Origin: Microbacterium sp. UFMG61
Lineage (GTDB): Bacteria; Actinomycetota; Actinomycetes; Actinomycetales; Microbacteriaceae
Direction of reading: 5' to 3'
Length of the DNA: 64,000 nucleotides
Assembly: GCF_015354505.1 (NCBI RefSeq)
Contig: NZ_JACAFP010000007.1
Coordinates: forward strand, 161,317-225,316
Shown piece after piece: positions 44,603-53,949 of the stretch. Numbering within the stretch: position 1 is the stretch's first letter; every line of letters begins with the position of its first letter. The notes under the pieces are model-generated. The model ran no database searches, was not told the origin of the DNA, and saw nothing but the letters and a program-made list of their open reading frames with translations. The position numbers were made by a program, and so were the translations under genes.

Positions 44603-45502
44603 GTGCTCCCGAACACGAGTCCCGCCGGTGCGCCCGCTGCGTCGCTCATCGAGTGGTACCGGCGGACAGCGCGCGATCTGCCCTGGCGACGATCCGATTT
44701 CCACGACGAGTACGGCGCCTGGGGAACCCTCGTCAGCGAGTTCATGCTGCAGCAGACGCCGGTCACCCGGGTGATCCCTCACCTCGAGGCCTGGCTCGCG
44801 CGGTGGCCGACACCCGCGGCACTCGCATCCGCGACGCCTGCCGAGGTCGTGCAGCAGTGGGCGAACCTGGGATATCCACGCCGCGCGCTCTGGCTGCATC
44901 GTGCCGCTATCGAAGTCACGGAGAGGCACGGCGGTGTCGTGCCTCGCGATGTCGATGCCCTCCTTCGGCTGTCCGGCATCGGAGACTACACAGCGCGGGC
45001 GGTGGCCGTGTTCTCCTACGGTGACCGTCATCCGGTGGTCGACACGAACACACGTCGTGTGCTGGCACGATCGGTGCTCGGTCAGGCGCATCCCGGGTCG
45101 CCGTCACGCCGCGACCTCGAGCTGATGGAGTCCCTGCTTCCTGCGGATGATGTCGAATCCGCCGTGTACAACGCCGCCGCGATGGAGCTGGGAGCCACGG
45201 TGTGCACCGCGCGGAGACCACGGTGCGAATCGTGTCCGCTGCTCGGCACCTGCGTGTGGGTCGCCGCCGGGCGGCCGGACACCGGCGACAACCGGCGACG
45301 CCAGGCCGCATTCGAGGGCTCGGACCGTCAGGCCCGAGGAGCGGTGCTGCGCGTGCTCCGAGCAGCATCTCCCGACGCAGTACCGACCGACGCCGTGGTC
45401 CCCGAGTGGCCCGATGCACTGCAACGCGACCGGGCGATCGATTCACTGATCGCGGACGGATTGGCCGAAGCCGACGGGGACATGCTCTCGCTCCCCCACT
45501 GA
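44603..45502 (+). CDS. mutY: A/G-specific adenine glycosylase
   Basis: MutY removes adenine mispaired with 8-oxoguanine. This protein of about 299 residues has the helix-hairpin-helix LLRLSGIGDYTARAVAVF, the catalytic Asp in VVDTNTRRVLARS, and EFMLQQTPVTRVIPHLEAW with the catalytic Glu. The [4Fe-4S] cysteines are in the C-x6-C-x2-C-x5-C pattern (C-TARRPR-C-ES-C-PLLGT-C). The C-terminal NUDIX-like recognition domain of longer MutYs is missing, as in many actinobacterial forms. GTG at 44603 with TAGGCT 7 nt upstream. Confidence 0.92.
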   Translation: MLPNTSPAGAPAASLIEWYRRTARDLPWRRSDFHDEYGAWGTLVSEFMLQQTPVTRVIPHLEAWLARWPTPAALASATPAEVVQQWANLGYPRRALWLHRAAIEVTERHGGVVPRDVDALLRLSGIGDYTARAVAVFSYGDRHPVVDTNTRRVLARSVLGQAHPGSPSRRDLELMESLLPADDVESAVYNAAAMELGATVCTARRPRCESCPLLGTCVWVAAGRPDTGDNRRRQAAFEGSDRQARGAVLRVLRAASPDAVPTDAVVPEWPDALQRDRAIDSLIADGLAEADGDMLSLPH

Positions 45503-45522
45503 CCGCCGGTGCGGCGGGTCGC

Positions 45523-47673
45523 TCAGACGTACTGACCGATCCGATGCGCGAGCACCGTCAGCTCCACGCGCGTGCGCACCTCCAGTTTCGCGAACACTCT
45601 GCCGAGATGGACCTCGACTGTCCGGACCGATACGTGGAGCGACTCCGCGATGTCCCTGTTCGGCGCCCCCGCCACTGCGAGCATCGTGACCTCGAGCTCA
45701 CGCGTCGTGAGCATCGGCTCCCAGATCCGGCGAGATGTCGCGAGAGGATCGCCGGACGACGCGCCACCGACCGCATCCGCCTGCAGTCGCGCGAGCCGCA
45801 TCGCCACGGCGCGGGCCCAGGCCGTTGCGCCTGACACCTCCAGCAGACTGCGTGCGGCCTCCAGGTGCTCTCTGGCGCGTGCGACGTCGCCGGTGATGAG
45901 GCAACGCGTGCCGATCATCGCCTCGACACGTCCGCGCGAGAACGGTGAGGGAATCGACCTGGCCGCGTCGACGACCGCGGCGCGCACCGAGCGCCACTCC
46001 TCGTCGGAGCAGCTCAGCATGCGCGCGCGCAGATCCTGCGCGAGCGAGATCCCCGGAGGCTCGACCCGACGTCTGCGTGCTCGGTCCCGCTCTCCCACGA
46101 GCACGGCTTCTTCCAGTCCCGGCACCGAGAGCGTCGTCTGCGGAGCCCCGGCGTCACGCCAGAGCCGCATGAACGCCGCCGCCTGCTCGAAGCCTCCGGC
46201 GAGGAACGCCTCGATGCCGCGGTCCACAAGATCATCGATCCGCATGGAAGGAGGCAGCGCCGCGGTGAGCGACCGCGCGAACGGCCCCAGATGGCCGAGG
46301 ACCGCGAGATCGAGACGGCGAGCGATCACCGCTGCGAGCCCTGCGAACGGGATCGAGACCGGCAGGTCGAGCGCCGACCGCATGAGCTTCTTACGAGCGG
46401 TCCCGATGTCGCCGCTCCACATGATCAGTAGCACCTCGACGACGGCCCGGTAGGCGCCCACGAGCGGGCTCCGCTCGAACCCGGCGACGAACGGGTCGAC
46501 CTCGACACCGATACCGGAGCCACCCGCCGCCAGAAATCCCAGGCCCTGTTCGATGTCTCCGTCCATCGCGGCCTGGAGCGCCCGCAGCATCCCGCCGGTG
46601 AGCGGCCCCGTCCCGTGGATCTCCGCATCGACGTCCCGATCCCCGGCGATGAGCCACGCGAGGGCGACGACAGGATCCCGCAGATCGGCGTCGGCCGCCG
46701 CCCTTCCCGCTCCCTCACGAAGCGCGGCGATCCAGGAGCGCATCCCCTCACGATCTCCGCGCTCAGCGCAGAGCACAGCGGCGAACGCCGCGGCTCGCGC
46801 CCAGAGATACCATTCCTCCTCCCCCGCGCCCTGCGGGCGGAGCGCGACGGGATCGACCCGAGGGACCGCTCCATGCAGATGTGTCTGCGCGATGAGCAGC
46901 CCTCCCAGCGCCTGCAGCCGATGATGCTCCTGAGCGTCGGGGAACAACTCGCTGAGCAGACTCACCGCCTCGACCGCGAAACCGGCGGCGATCGCCGAGA
47001 CACCCGCGACAGCTGTCGCCTCATCCCGTTCCGCCCCGGTCGCATGCGCCGCTGCCTCTGCCGCCAGGTGCATGGCCCGTTCATTCGCGCCGGCCTCGGA
47101 GAGCGACCGTGCGATCCGGGTCAGCTCCGCAGCGGTCCCCGGAACCCCGTACAACGAGGCGCGCGCGAGATGCCAATCCGCATCGACCCGTTCTCCGCGT
47201 GCCTGGAAGACATGGTGCAGGCGGGTGTGCACCCGGACAGCCGCGGACGCCCCCGTCGTGGCTCGCAACCAGATCGCGAGACGCGGATCTGCGAGACGTA
47301 CACGACCCGCATGGATGTCGAGGAGATCCGAGACCGGGCACGCCGCGAGATCGTGCGCCGAACGACCGTCGAACTCGAGCAGCGGCTCCAACCGATCGTC
47401 CAGGCGCATCGACACCGCGATCAGCAGCTCGCGGTCTCGCGGCCGCAACGCGAGGTCCGCGAACAATGAGGCGATGGAGTCGACCATCGGCAGGGGCGAC
47501 GGCAGCGGCCTGAGACCGTGTCGCTGCGACTGATCGAGCTTCTGCGCGACCGCCAGGACCGTCGCGGAGTCAGCGGCGACCTCCGCCACGATTCGCGCCA
47601 CGACATGCGGGGCGCACCCGAGATCATGAGCCAGAAGGTCGTCGAGGAGTGCCTCGAAGAGACCCATCGTCAC
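45523..47673 (-). CDS. Large LuxR-family regulator without P-loop
   Basis: This 716-residue protein ends with a LuxR helix-turn-helix (LTTRELEVTMLAVAGAPNRDIAESLHVSVRTVEVHLGRVFAKL). The long part before it is helical with TPR-like repeats, resembling the C-terminal two thirds of LAL-type regulators, but no Walker A motif (GKS/GKT) occurs anywhere. So it cannot be a normal ATP-dependent MalT-type switch. A 7-bp-arm dyad lies about 53 bp upstream (47726-47741). It may be autoregulated. Regulated genes are unknown. Confidence 0.82.
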   Translation of the reverse strand: MTMGLFEALLDDLLAHDLGCAPHVVARIVAEVAADSATVLAVAQKLDQSQRHGLRPLPSPLPMVDSIASLFADLALRPRDRELLIAVSMRLDDRLEPLLEFDGRSAHDLAACPVSDLLDIHAGRVRLADPRLAIWLRATTGASAAVRVHTRLHHVFQARGERVDADWHLARASLYGVPGTAAELTRIARSLSEAGANERAMHLAAEAAAHATGAERDEATAVAGVSAIAAGFAVEAVSLLSELFPDAQEHHRLQALGGLLIAQTHLHGAVPRVDPVALRPQGAGEEEWYLWARAAAFAAVLCAERGDREGMRSWIAALREGAGRAAADADLRDPVVALAWLIAGDRDVDAEIHGTGPLTGGMLRALQAAMDGDIEQGLGFLAAGGSGIGVEVDPFVAGFERSPLVGAYRAVVEVLLIMWSGDIGTARKKLMRSALDLPVSIPFAGLAAVIARRLDLAVLGHLGPFARSLTAALPPSMRIDDLVDRGIEAFLAGGFEQAAAFMRLWRDAGAPQTTLSVPGLEEAVLVGERDRARRRRVEPPGISLAQDLRARMLSCSDEEWRSVRAAVVDAARSIPSPFSRGRVEAMIGTRCLITGDVARAREHLEAARSLLEVSGATAWARAVAMRLARLQADAVGGASSGDPLATSRRIWEPMLTTRELEVTMLAVAGAPNRDIAESLHVSVRTVEVHLGRVFAKLEVRTRVELTVLAHRIGQYV

Positions 47674-47725
47674 CGAAGGCGCAGTGCGCGCACCAAGAAC
47701 GTCTATTCCGAACCCCCCAGCCCGA

Positions 47726-47741
47726 ACGAGCGTCCGCTCGT
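47726..47741. promoter_or_regulatory. Dyad upstream of LuxR-family gene
   Basis: ACGAGCG-TC-CGCTCGT, perfect 7-bp arms with a 2-nt centre, 53 bp before the LuxR gene start. It could be an operator or simple structured GC-rich sequence. The rest of the 118-bp gap to rbfA shows nothing else. Confidence 0.3.
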
Positions 47742-47791
47742 CAGGCTGAGGATATCAAGCACCCGACCGGCTCAGCCGAGGTGCTGGAATA

Positions 47792-48226
47792 TCACGCGGG
47801 GGTGTCGTCTTCTTCCTGACGAAGGTAGGGATCAGCATCTCCGGCGTGCGACGCCGAGGACGCGAGTTTCGCCACCTCGGCATCACGTTCCTGCGCTTCG
47901 CGGAGCAGTGCCGAGATGTGATCTGCGTTCTCCGGCAGCGCATCAGGGATGAACTCGAGAGTCGGCACCAGGCGGGTACTCAGCTGACGACCCACCTCAC
48001 TGCGCAGCATCCCCGTGGCGGATGTCAGGGCGGCGCCACTGGAGACCCGCTCCTCTTCGGTGCCGAGCACCGTGTAGAACACCGATGCGTGCTGCAGATC
48101 TCCGCTGACGCGGACGTCGGTGATCGTCACGAATCCGAGGCGCGGATCGCGCAGCCCCTTCTCGAGGCGCTCGGCGAGGATCACACGAATACGATCGGCC
48201 AGACGTGCCTGTCGTTCACCAGCCAT
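47792..48226 (-). CDS. rbfA: 30S ribosome-binding factor A
   Basis: RbfA helps late maturation of the 30S subunit. The 144-residue protein has the KH-like core: RIRVILAERLEKGLRDPRLGFVTITDVRVSGDLQHASVFYTV, then LRSEVGRQLSTRLVPTLEFIPD. The C-terminus is acidic. AGAGGGAGAGAAC lies directly before the ATG. It follows infB on the same strand with a 71-nt gap that contains a stem-loop. Confidence 0.95.
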   Translation of the reverse strand: MAGERQARLADRIRVILAERLEKGLRDPRLGFVTITDVRVSGDLQHASVFYTVLGTEEERVSSGAALTSATGMLRSEVGRQLSTRLVPTLEFIPDALPENADHISALLREAQERDAEVAKLASSASHAGDADPYLRQEEDDTPA

Positions 48227-48247
48227 TGTTCTCTCCCTCTAGGTACC

Positions 48248-48284
48248 CTTCGGGCGAGGATGCATGGCGCACCCTCGCCCGAAG
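48248..48284 (-). terminator. Stem-loop between infB and rbfA
   Basis: A perfect 12-bp inverted repeat (CTTCGGGCGAGG at 48248-48259, CCTCGCCCGAAG at 48273-48284) with a 13-nt loop starts 13 nt after the infB stop. There is no T-run. It may be a partial terminator or a processing/stability element within the operon. Confidence 0.5.
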
Positions 48285-48297
48285 ATATCGAACTCGA

Positions 48298-51069
48298 TCA
48301 GCCGCGAGGCTTCTCGACCAGCTCAGTGGTCTCGATCTCGTCACCGATCTGGATGTCGTTGTACTTGCCGAGGCCGATACCGGCTTCGTAGTCCGTACGC
48401 ACCTCGGTGACGTCGTCCTTGAAGCGGCGCAGCGACTCGATGGCGAGGCCATCGGCCAGCACGACACCGTCGCGGATGACGCGAGCCTTGGCGTTTCGCG
48501 TGATCGTTCCCGACCGCACGATGACACCGGCGATGTTGCCGAACTTCGAGGAGCGGAACACCTCGCGGATCTCGGCGACACCCGACTGGACCTCTTCGTA
48601 CTCCGGCTTGAGCATGCCCTTGAGCGAGCTCTCGATCTCGTCGATCGCGTTGTAGATGACGGAGTAGAACCGGATGTCCACGCCCTCACGCTGAGCGCGC
48701 TCACGCGCCTTCGTGTCGGGGCGGACGTTGAAGCCCACGATGATCGCGTTGTCGATCGTCGCGAGGTTGACGTCGGACTCGGTGATCGCACCGACACCGC
48801 GGTGGATGATGCGGAGCTGGACCGAGTCGTCGACCTCGATCTTGAGCAGCGACTCCTCGAGCGCCTCGACGGCACCGGAGACGTCACCCTTGATGATGAG
48901 GTTGAGCGACTCGACCTTGCCCTCTTCGAGAGCACGGGTGAAGTCTTCGAGCGAGATGCGCTTGCGGGCCTTGGCCAGCTGGGCGTTGCGCTCAACCGCT
49001 TCACGCTTCTCAGCGATCTGACGGGCCATACGGTCCTCTTCGGTGACGATGAAGACGTCGCCGGCACGCGGCACCGAGTTGAGACCCTGCACCTGCACCG
49101 GACGCGACGGGTAGGCCTCGAGGACCTGCTCGCCGTTCTCATCCGCCATCGCCCGGACGCGCCCGTAGGCCGTGCCTGCGACGATCGCGTCACCGATGCG
49201 GAGCGTTCCGGACTGGATCAGCACGGTGGCGACCGAACCGCGGCCCTTGTCGAGCTTCGCCTCGATGGCGACACCACGAGCTGCCTTGTTCGGGTTGGCC
49301 GTGAGGTCGAGACCCGCGTCGGCAGTGAGCAGCACGGCGTCCAGGAGGTCCTGGATTCCGGTGTTGGCACGTGCCGACACGTCGACGAACATGACGTCTC
49401 CGCCGTACTCCTCGGCGACCAGACCGTACTCGGTGAGCTGCTGGCGCACCTTGCCGGGGTTGGCGTCGGGCTTGTCGACCTTGTTCACCGCGACCACGAT
49501 CGGCACGTTCGCCGCCTGGGCGTGGTTCAGGGCCTCGACCGTCTGCGGCATGATGCCGTCGTCGGCTGCGACCACGAGGATCGCGAGGTCCGTGACCTGC
49601 GCTCCACGGGCACGCATGGCGGTGAACGCCTCGTGACCCGGGGTGTCGATGAAGGTGATGGCACGCTCGATGCCCTCGTGCTCCGTCCACACCTGGTACG
49701 CACCGATGTGCTGGGTGATGCCTCCGGCCTCACCCTCGATGACGTTGGTCTGGCGGATGGCGTCGAGCAGTCGGGTCTTACCGTGGTCGACGTGACCCAT
49801 GACGGTGACCACGGGGGGACGGATCTCGAGGTCATCCTCGCTCTCCGCCTCCAGCTCGGCCTCGAGGTCGAGACCGAAGCCCTCGAGGAGCTCCTTGTCC
49901 TCGTCTTCGGGCGAGACCATCTGGATCTTGTAGCCGAGCTCGGCACCCAGGACCTCGAACGTCGCCTCGTCCAGCGACTCGGTGGCCGTGGCCATCTCTC
50001 CGAGGTTGAAGAGGATCGTCACGAGGGTTCCCGGCTGGACCGTGTACCCGGTCAGCGTCTCGATCTTGTCGGCGAAGTCGGCGATCGATGCGCCGCGCCG
50101 CATGCGGATGATCTCTCCGTTGCCACGGGTGACGTTGACGCCACCGACGACCGGAGCACTCCGCATCTCGAATTCCTGGCGCTTCGCCCGCCGCGACTTG
50201 CGCTGCTTGCTCTTGCCGCCGCCCTTGCCGAAGGCACCGGCCGTGCCACCGCCGGGACCACGGCCACGGCCACCGCCGCCACCGGGACGACCGGCGAAAC
50301 CGCCGCCGCCACCGGGACGCGCGCCGGGGCCTGCACCGGGTCCACCGGCACCGCCGGGACGACCGGGTCCACCCGGACGCTGCTGGAACGGTGCGCCGGG
50401 ACGGCCACCCTGACCGCCGCGCGGAGCGCCGGGACGGGGAGAACCGGGACGCGGAGCACCCGGCCGCGGAGCGCCGGGACGCGGTGCCTGCGGGCGCGGG
50501 ATGTTGCCCGGGGTCGGGCGCTGGCCCATGCCCTGCGCGGACGCGAACGGGTTGTTGCCCGGACGCGGACCGGCCGGACGCTGGCCCATGCCCTGCGCCG
50601 AGGAGAACGGGTTGTTGCCCGGACGCGGAGCGCCGGGCTTCGGAGCAGCATCGCCTGACGGCTTCGGAGCAGCGTCATCGCCGGACTTGGGAGCGGCGGG
50701 CGCCGCGGGAGCGGGCGTCTCGGCCGGAGCCTCTGCGACCGGCGCCTCGGCGACCGGCTTGGGGCCGGGCTTCGGGCCGGGCACTGGAGCTCCGGGCCGC
50801 GGTGCGCGACCGGGAGCGGCCGGCTTGGCGCCGGACGCAGCCGGCTTGGCCGCGGAGGACGCGGGCTTCGCTGCCGGAGCAGCGTCGCCGGAAGACTTCA
50901 GCGAGGCGTCCGACTCGATGGCGGCGCGAAGCTTACGCGCCACCGGCGGTTCGATGGTCGAAGAGGGGCTCTTGACGAACTCTCCGAGTTCCTTGAGCTT
51001 TGCAAGTGCGATCTTGCTGTCGACGCCGAGTTCAGCGGCGATCTCATGTACGCGTGGTTTACCAGCCAC
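48298..51069 (-). CDS. infB: Translation initiation factor IF-2
   Basis: IF-2 is the GTPase that places fMet-tRNA on the 30S subunit. The 923-residue protein begins with the IF2_N domain ([26 protein letters not shown]), then a low-complexity Pro/Gly/Ala/Arg-rich stretch to about residue 290. G1 is [15 protein letters not shown], followed by [15 protein letters not shown] and NKVDKPDA. Domains II-IV follow. The start is GTG. Its SD partly overlaps a hairpin at 51076-51104. Two 60-bp repeats encode part of the linker. Confidence 0.97.
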   Translation of the reverse strand: MAGKPRVHEIAAELGVDSKIALAKLKELGEFVKSPSSTIEPPVARKLRAAIESDASLKSSGDAAPAAKPASSAAKPAASGAKPAAPGRAPRPGAPVPGPKPGPKPVAEAPVAEAPAETPAPAAPAAPKSGDDAAPKPSGDAAPKPGAPRPGNNPFSSAQGMGQRPAGPRPGNNPFASAQGMGQRPTPGNIPRPQAPRPGAPRPGAPRPGSPRPGAPRGGQGGRPGAPFQQRPGGPGRPGGAGGPGAGPGARPGGGGGFAGRPGGGGGRGRGPGGGTAGAFGKGGGKSKQRKSRRAKRQEFEMRSAPVVGGVNVTRGNGEIIRMRRGASIADFADKIETLTGYTVQPGTLVTILFNLGEMATATESLDEATFEVLGAELGYKIQMVSPEDEDKELLEGFGLDLEAELEAESEDDLEIRPPVVTVMGHVDHGKTRLLDAIRQTNVIEGEAGGITQHIGAYQVWTEHEGIERAITFIDTPGHEAFTAMRARGAQVTDLAILVVAADDGIMPQTVEALNHAQAANVPIVVAVNKVDKPDANPGKVRQQLTEYGLVAEEYGGDVMFVDVSARANTGIQDLLDAVLLTADAGLDLTANPNKAARGVAIEAKLDKGRGSVATVLIQSGTLRIGDAIVAGTAYGRVRAMADENGEQVLEAYPSRPVQVQGLNSVPRAGDVFIVTEEDRMARQIAEKREAVERNAQLAKARKRISLEDFTRALEEGKVESLNLIIKGDVSGAVEALEESLLKIEVDDSVQLRIIHRGVGAITESDVNLATIDNAIIVGFNVRPDTKARERAQREGVDIRFYSVIYNAIDEIESSLKGMLKPEYEEVQSGVAEIREVFRSSKFGNIAGVIVRSGTITRNAKARVIRDGVVLADGLAIESLRRFKDDVTEVRTDYEAGIGLGKYNDIQIGDEIETTELVEKPRG
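50521..50640. repeat. Tandem 60-bp repeat inside infB linker
   Basis: Two consecutive 60-bp units (50521-50580 and 50581-50640) share CTGGCCCATGCCCTGCGC and GAACGGGTTGTTGCCC at identical spacing. They encode two copies of a PGNNPF(S/A)SAQGMGQRP peptide. They probably arose by duplication within the disordered linker. Confidence 0.8.
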
Positions 51070-51075
51070 AATTCT

Positions 51076-51104
51076 CCTGTCTGGGGTCGGTCCACCCAGA
51101 CAGG
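51076..51104 (-). promoter_or_regulatory. Hairpin overlapping the infB Shine-Dalgarno
   Basis: Read on the minus strand, CCTGTCTGGG pairs perfectly with CCCAGACAGG across a 9-nt loop. The last AGG of the stem is also the start of the AGGAG SD, four nucleotides before the GTG. Formation of the stem would partly hide the ribosome-binding site. Confidence 0.5.
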
Positions 51105-51164
51105 GCAGACCACTAGTCGCGGACGGGTCTCATTTCGAGCCGTTCACTTTGTTTCCATAGCCGT

Positions 51165-51419
51165 TCAGCCTTTGTTTCTTGGTGGGTGCTGTTCGATGTT
51201 CCGCGTGTCCAGATCGCTGGAGACGCGCAGTGCTCGTCCGAAAGCCCGACGCCGCACAGCGGCATCCATGCATTCCGGTGTCGGATGGACCCACGCGCCT
51301 CTCCCTGGCAAAACGGCTCGCTCATCGATGATGAGTGTGTCGTTCTGGGACACCACTCTGAGAAGAGCGGCGCGGGGAGCACGCGTGCGACAACCGACGC
51401 ACATTCGTACGGGTTCCAT
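51165..51419 (-). CDS. ylxR: YlxR family RNA-binding protein
   Basis: This 84-residue protein sits between nusA and infB, the usual place of YlxR (DUF448). It has the family motif RMCVGCRTRAPRAALLRVV, a GRGAWVHPTPEC segment and a basic helix RRRAFGRALR. Family members are small nucleic-acid-binding proteins; one has been linked to RNase P activity. No strong SD precedes the ATG at 51419; a second Met lies five codons later. Confidence 0.88.
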   Translation of the reverse strand: MEPVRMCVGCRTRAPRAALLRVVSQNDTLIIDERAVLPGRGAWVHPTPECMDAAVRRRAFGRALRVSSDLDTRNIEQHPPRNKG

Positions 51420-51478
51420 CTTACACCTGAGTTCCCACCCGACTCGCGCGAGGGTGGCGAGTCGGGTGTGCCGAGCGG

Positions 51479-52462
51479 TCAGTCCAGCACGCTGTCGGGC
51501 TGGATGTCGATCTTCGCGCCGGTGAGCTTGGCGGCGAGTCGGGCGTTCTGCCCTTCTTTGCCGATCGCGAGGGACAGCTGGTAGTCGGGCACCAGGGCGC
51601 GTACCGCCTTCGTGTTCGCGTCGAGGATGAACGCGCTCGTCACCTTGGCCGGCGAGAGAGCGTTCGCCACGAAGGGCGCGAGTTCCGGGTCGAAGTCGAC
51701 GATGTCGATCTTCTCCCCCGCGAGCTCCTCGGTGACGGCGCGCACGCGGCGCCCCATCTCTCCGATGCATGCACCCTTGGCGTTGATGGCCGGGTCATTC
51801 GCCCGAACAGCGATCTTCGTGCGGTGGCCGGCCTCGCGGGCCAGCGAGACGATCTCGACGAGCCCGGCGGCGATCTCGGGAACCTCGAGCGCGAAGAGCT
51901 TGCGCACCAGCCCGGGGTGCGTCCGCGACACCGTGATCTGCGGACCCTTGAGCCCCTTGGCGACGCTGGTCACGTAGACGCGAAGGCGTGAGCCGTGCGT
52001 GTACTCCTCGCCGGGCACCTGCTCCTCGGGCGGCAGGATCGCCTCGACCGATCCGAGATCGACGTGGATCATGCGGGGGTTGGGTCCCTGCTGGATCACG
52101 CCGGCGACGATGTCGCCCTCCTTGTCCTTGAAATCGCCGAGCACGACATCGTCGGCGATGTCACGCAGACGCTGACTGATGACCTGCTTGGCCGCGAAGG
52201 CGGCGATGCGGCCGAAGTCGTCGGGCATGGCGTCTTCTTCGCCGATGATCGCGCCCTCGTCGTCCTTCACGGCCTGCAGCACGGCCACGTGTCCGGTGCG
52301 GCGGTCGAGTTCGACGCGGACACCCTCAGGTGTGGCGCCATCTGCGGACACGTGCTTGGCGTAGGCCGTCAGGATGGCCTGTTCGATGATCGAGACGAGC
52401 TCATCGAAGGGAATCGCCTTCTCCTTCTCGATCCCACGCAGCAGACTCAGTTCGATATCCAT
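51479..52462 (-). CDS. nusA: Transcription termination/antitermination factor NusA
   Basis: NusA binds RNA polymerase and nascent RNA. The 327-residue length is normal for actinobacteria, without the C-terminal acidic repeats of E. coli. An N-terminal RNAP-binding domain (ELSLLRGIEKEKAIPFDELVSIIEQAIL) is followed by S1 (DKEGDIVAGVIQQ) and two KH domains (ISRTHPGLVRKLF-like segment, KGACIGEMGRRV, LAIGKEGQNARLAAKLTG). AGGGAG lies before the ATG. It heads nusA-ylxR-infB-rbfA; no rimP precedes it. Confidence 0.96.
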   Translation of the reverse strand: MDIELSLLRGIEKEKAIPFDELVSIIEQAILTAYAKHVSADGATPEGVRVELDRRTGHVAVLQAVKDDEGAIIGEEDAMPDDFGRIAAFAAKQVISQRLRDIADDVVLGDFKDKEGDIVAGVIQQGPNPRMIHVDLGSVEAILPPEEQVPGEEYTHGSRLRVYVTSVAKGLKGPQITVSRTHPGLVRKLFALEVPEIAAGLVEIVSLAREAGHRTKIAVRANDPAINAKGACIGEMGRRVRAVTEELAGEKIDIVDFDPELAPFVANALSPAKVTSAFILDANTKAVRALVPDYQLSLAIGKEGQNARLAAKLTGAKIDIQPDSVLD

Positions 52463-52593
52463 GACGGCTCCCTATTCAGCTCTCGTCGCGCGGGTGTGCA
52501 CACGCGACATCCGTACCACGATACCCTGTGCCCACCGCCCGCTGCCACGGCGGGCGTCGCGGGCCCGCGGCGCAGGACACCCGGGAGGACCCA

Positions 52594-53949
52594 GTGACCA
52601 CGTACGACACGATCGTGATCGGAGCCGGCATGTCCGGCGTCACCGCAGCCCGTATGCTCGCGGACGCCGGAGAGCAGGTCGTGGTCCTCGAAGCACGGGA
52701 GCGCATCGGAGGTCGGATGAGCACCGACCGCGCCGCCGGGTTCCCCGTGGATCTCGGCGCGTCCTGGATCCACGGCATCGACGGCTCCCCCCTGTGGGAG
52801 CTGGTGCAGACCCTCGGCATCCCCACGATCGAGTACACCGTCGGGAGCTTCCAGGCGGGTGGTCGTCCGATCGAGAACTTCGACGGTGAGGGCACGCCGA
52901 TGGATGCCGCGAGCACCACCCAGTGGGTCGACGACGTCGCGGCGGCGGACCGCCTGCTGGTCGACGAGATCGAGCGGTCCTCTCCCGGCGACACCTACCT
53001 CGACGTGGCCGAGCGGGCGCTCGACCGCTCGGGGTTCGCACCGGAACGCATCGACGAGATCCGCGAGTTCTTCCGACACCGCGTCGAGGAGCAGTGCGGA
53101 GCCTGGATCGGAGACCTCGACGCGCACGGGCTCGACGAGGATGCGATCGACGGTGAAGAGGTGATCTTCCCCCGGGGCTACGACGAGCTCCCGCGGCGCA
53201 TCGCCACCGACCTCGACATCCGCCTGGGGCACGTGGTCACCCGCATCGCGCGCACGGATGCCGGCGTCACGGTGTCGACCGAGCACGGGGAGTTCTCCGC
53301 CCGAAGCGCCGTGGTCACGGTGCCGCTCGGAGTGCTCAAGGCGGGGTCGATCGACTTCGCCCCCGCTCTGCCCGACGCGGTCGCGGGGCCGATCGAACGG
53401 CTCGGCATGGGAGTGTTCAACAAGGTATTCATCCAGTTCCCGGAGCGCTTCTGGAGAGAGGACAGCTATGTTCTGCGGGCTCTCGGCGAGGCCGGTGAGC
53501 ACTGGCACTCCTGGTACGACGTCTCGGCGGTGAGCGGGCTCCCGACACTCCTCACCTTCGCCGCGGGCCCGTTCGGTCGCAGGATGCAGGAGCTCCCTGA
53601 TGAGGAGATCGTCGCCGACGTGCTCGTCGCGCTGCGCGCCCTGTACGGCGACGCCGTCGCAGAGCCGACAGCGCACTGGATCACCCGCTGGGGACACGAC
53701 CCGTTCTCGAACGGGTCCTATTCGCACCTGGCTGTCGGGTCATCGCATCACGATCACGACGCGGCGGCGGGGCCCGTCGACGGAGTGCTGCACTTCGCCG
53801 GCGAAGCCACCTGGGGCGACGAACCTGCCACCGTGGGGGCGGCGTACTACTCGGGGCACCGCGCGGCCGAGCGCATCCTCGGGCATGACGTCGACCTCGC
53901 CGCCTTCGTGGCCGGCGTCAGAGCGCGGGAGCAGTCTCCAACGAATTGA
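52594..53949 (+). CDS. Flavin monoamine oxidase family protein
   Basis: This 451-residue FAD enzyme has the dinucleotide motif VIGAGMSGVTAARMLADAG at its start, followed by VVLEARERIGGRM and DLGASWIHG. The C-terminal FAD motif is HFAGEATWGDEPATVGAAYYSG. It probably oxidises an amine or polyamine in the cytoplasm. The GTG at 52594 has CGGGAGG upstream. Its last 32 bp overlap the converging LOG gene. Confidence 0.9.
   Translation: MTTYDTIVIGAGMSGVTAARMLADAGEQVVVLEARERIGGRMSTDRAAGFPVDLGASWIHGIDGSPLWELVQTLGIPTIEYTVGSFQAGGRPIENFDGEGTPMDAASTTQWVDDVAAADRLLVDEIERSSPGDTYLDVAERALDRSGFAPERIDEIREFFRHRVEEQCGAWIGDLDAHGLDEDAIDGEEVIFPRGYDELPRRIATDLDIRLGHVVTRIARTDAGVTVSTEHGEFSARSAVVTVPLGVLKAGSIDFAPALPDAVAGPIERLGMGVFNKVFIQFPERFWREDSYVLRALGEAGEHWHSWYDVSAVSGLPTLLTFAAGPFGRRMQELPDEEIVADVLVALRALYGDAVAEPTAHWITRWGHDPFSNGSYSHLAVGSSHHDHDAAAGPVDGVLHFAGEATWGDEPATVGAAYYSGHRAAERILGHDVDLAAFVAGVRAREQSPTN

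Noticed and set aside
48205..50658. 817-codon plus-strand open frame opposite infB
   Set aside because: It is the shadow of infB; it consists of Asp/Arg/Val repeats with no known fold.
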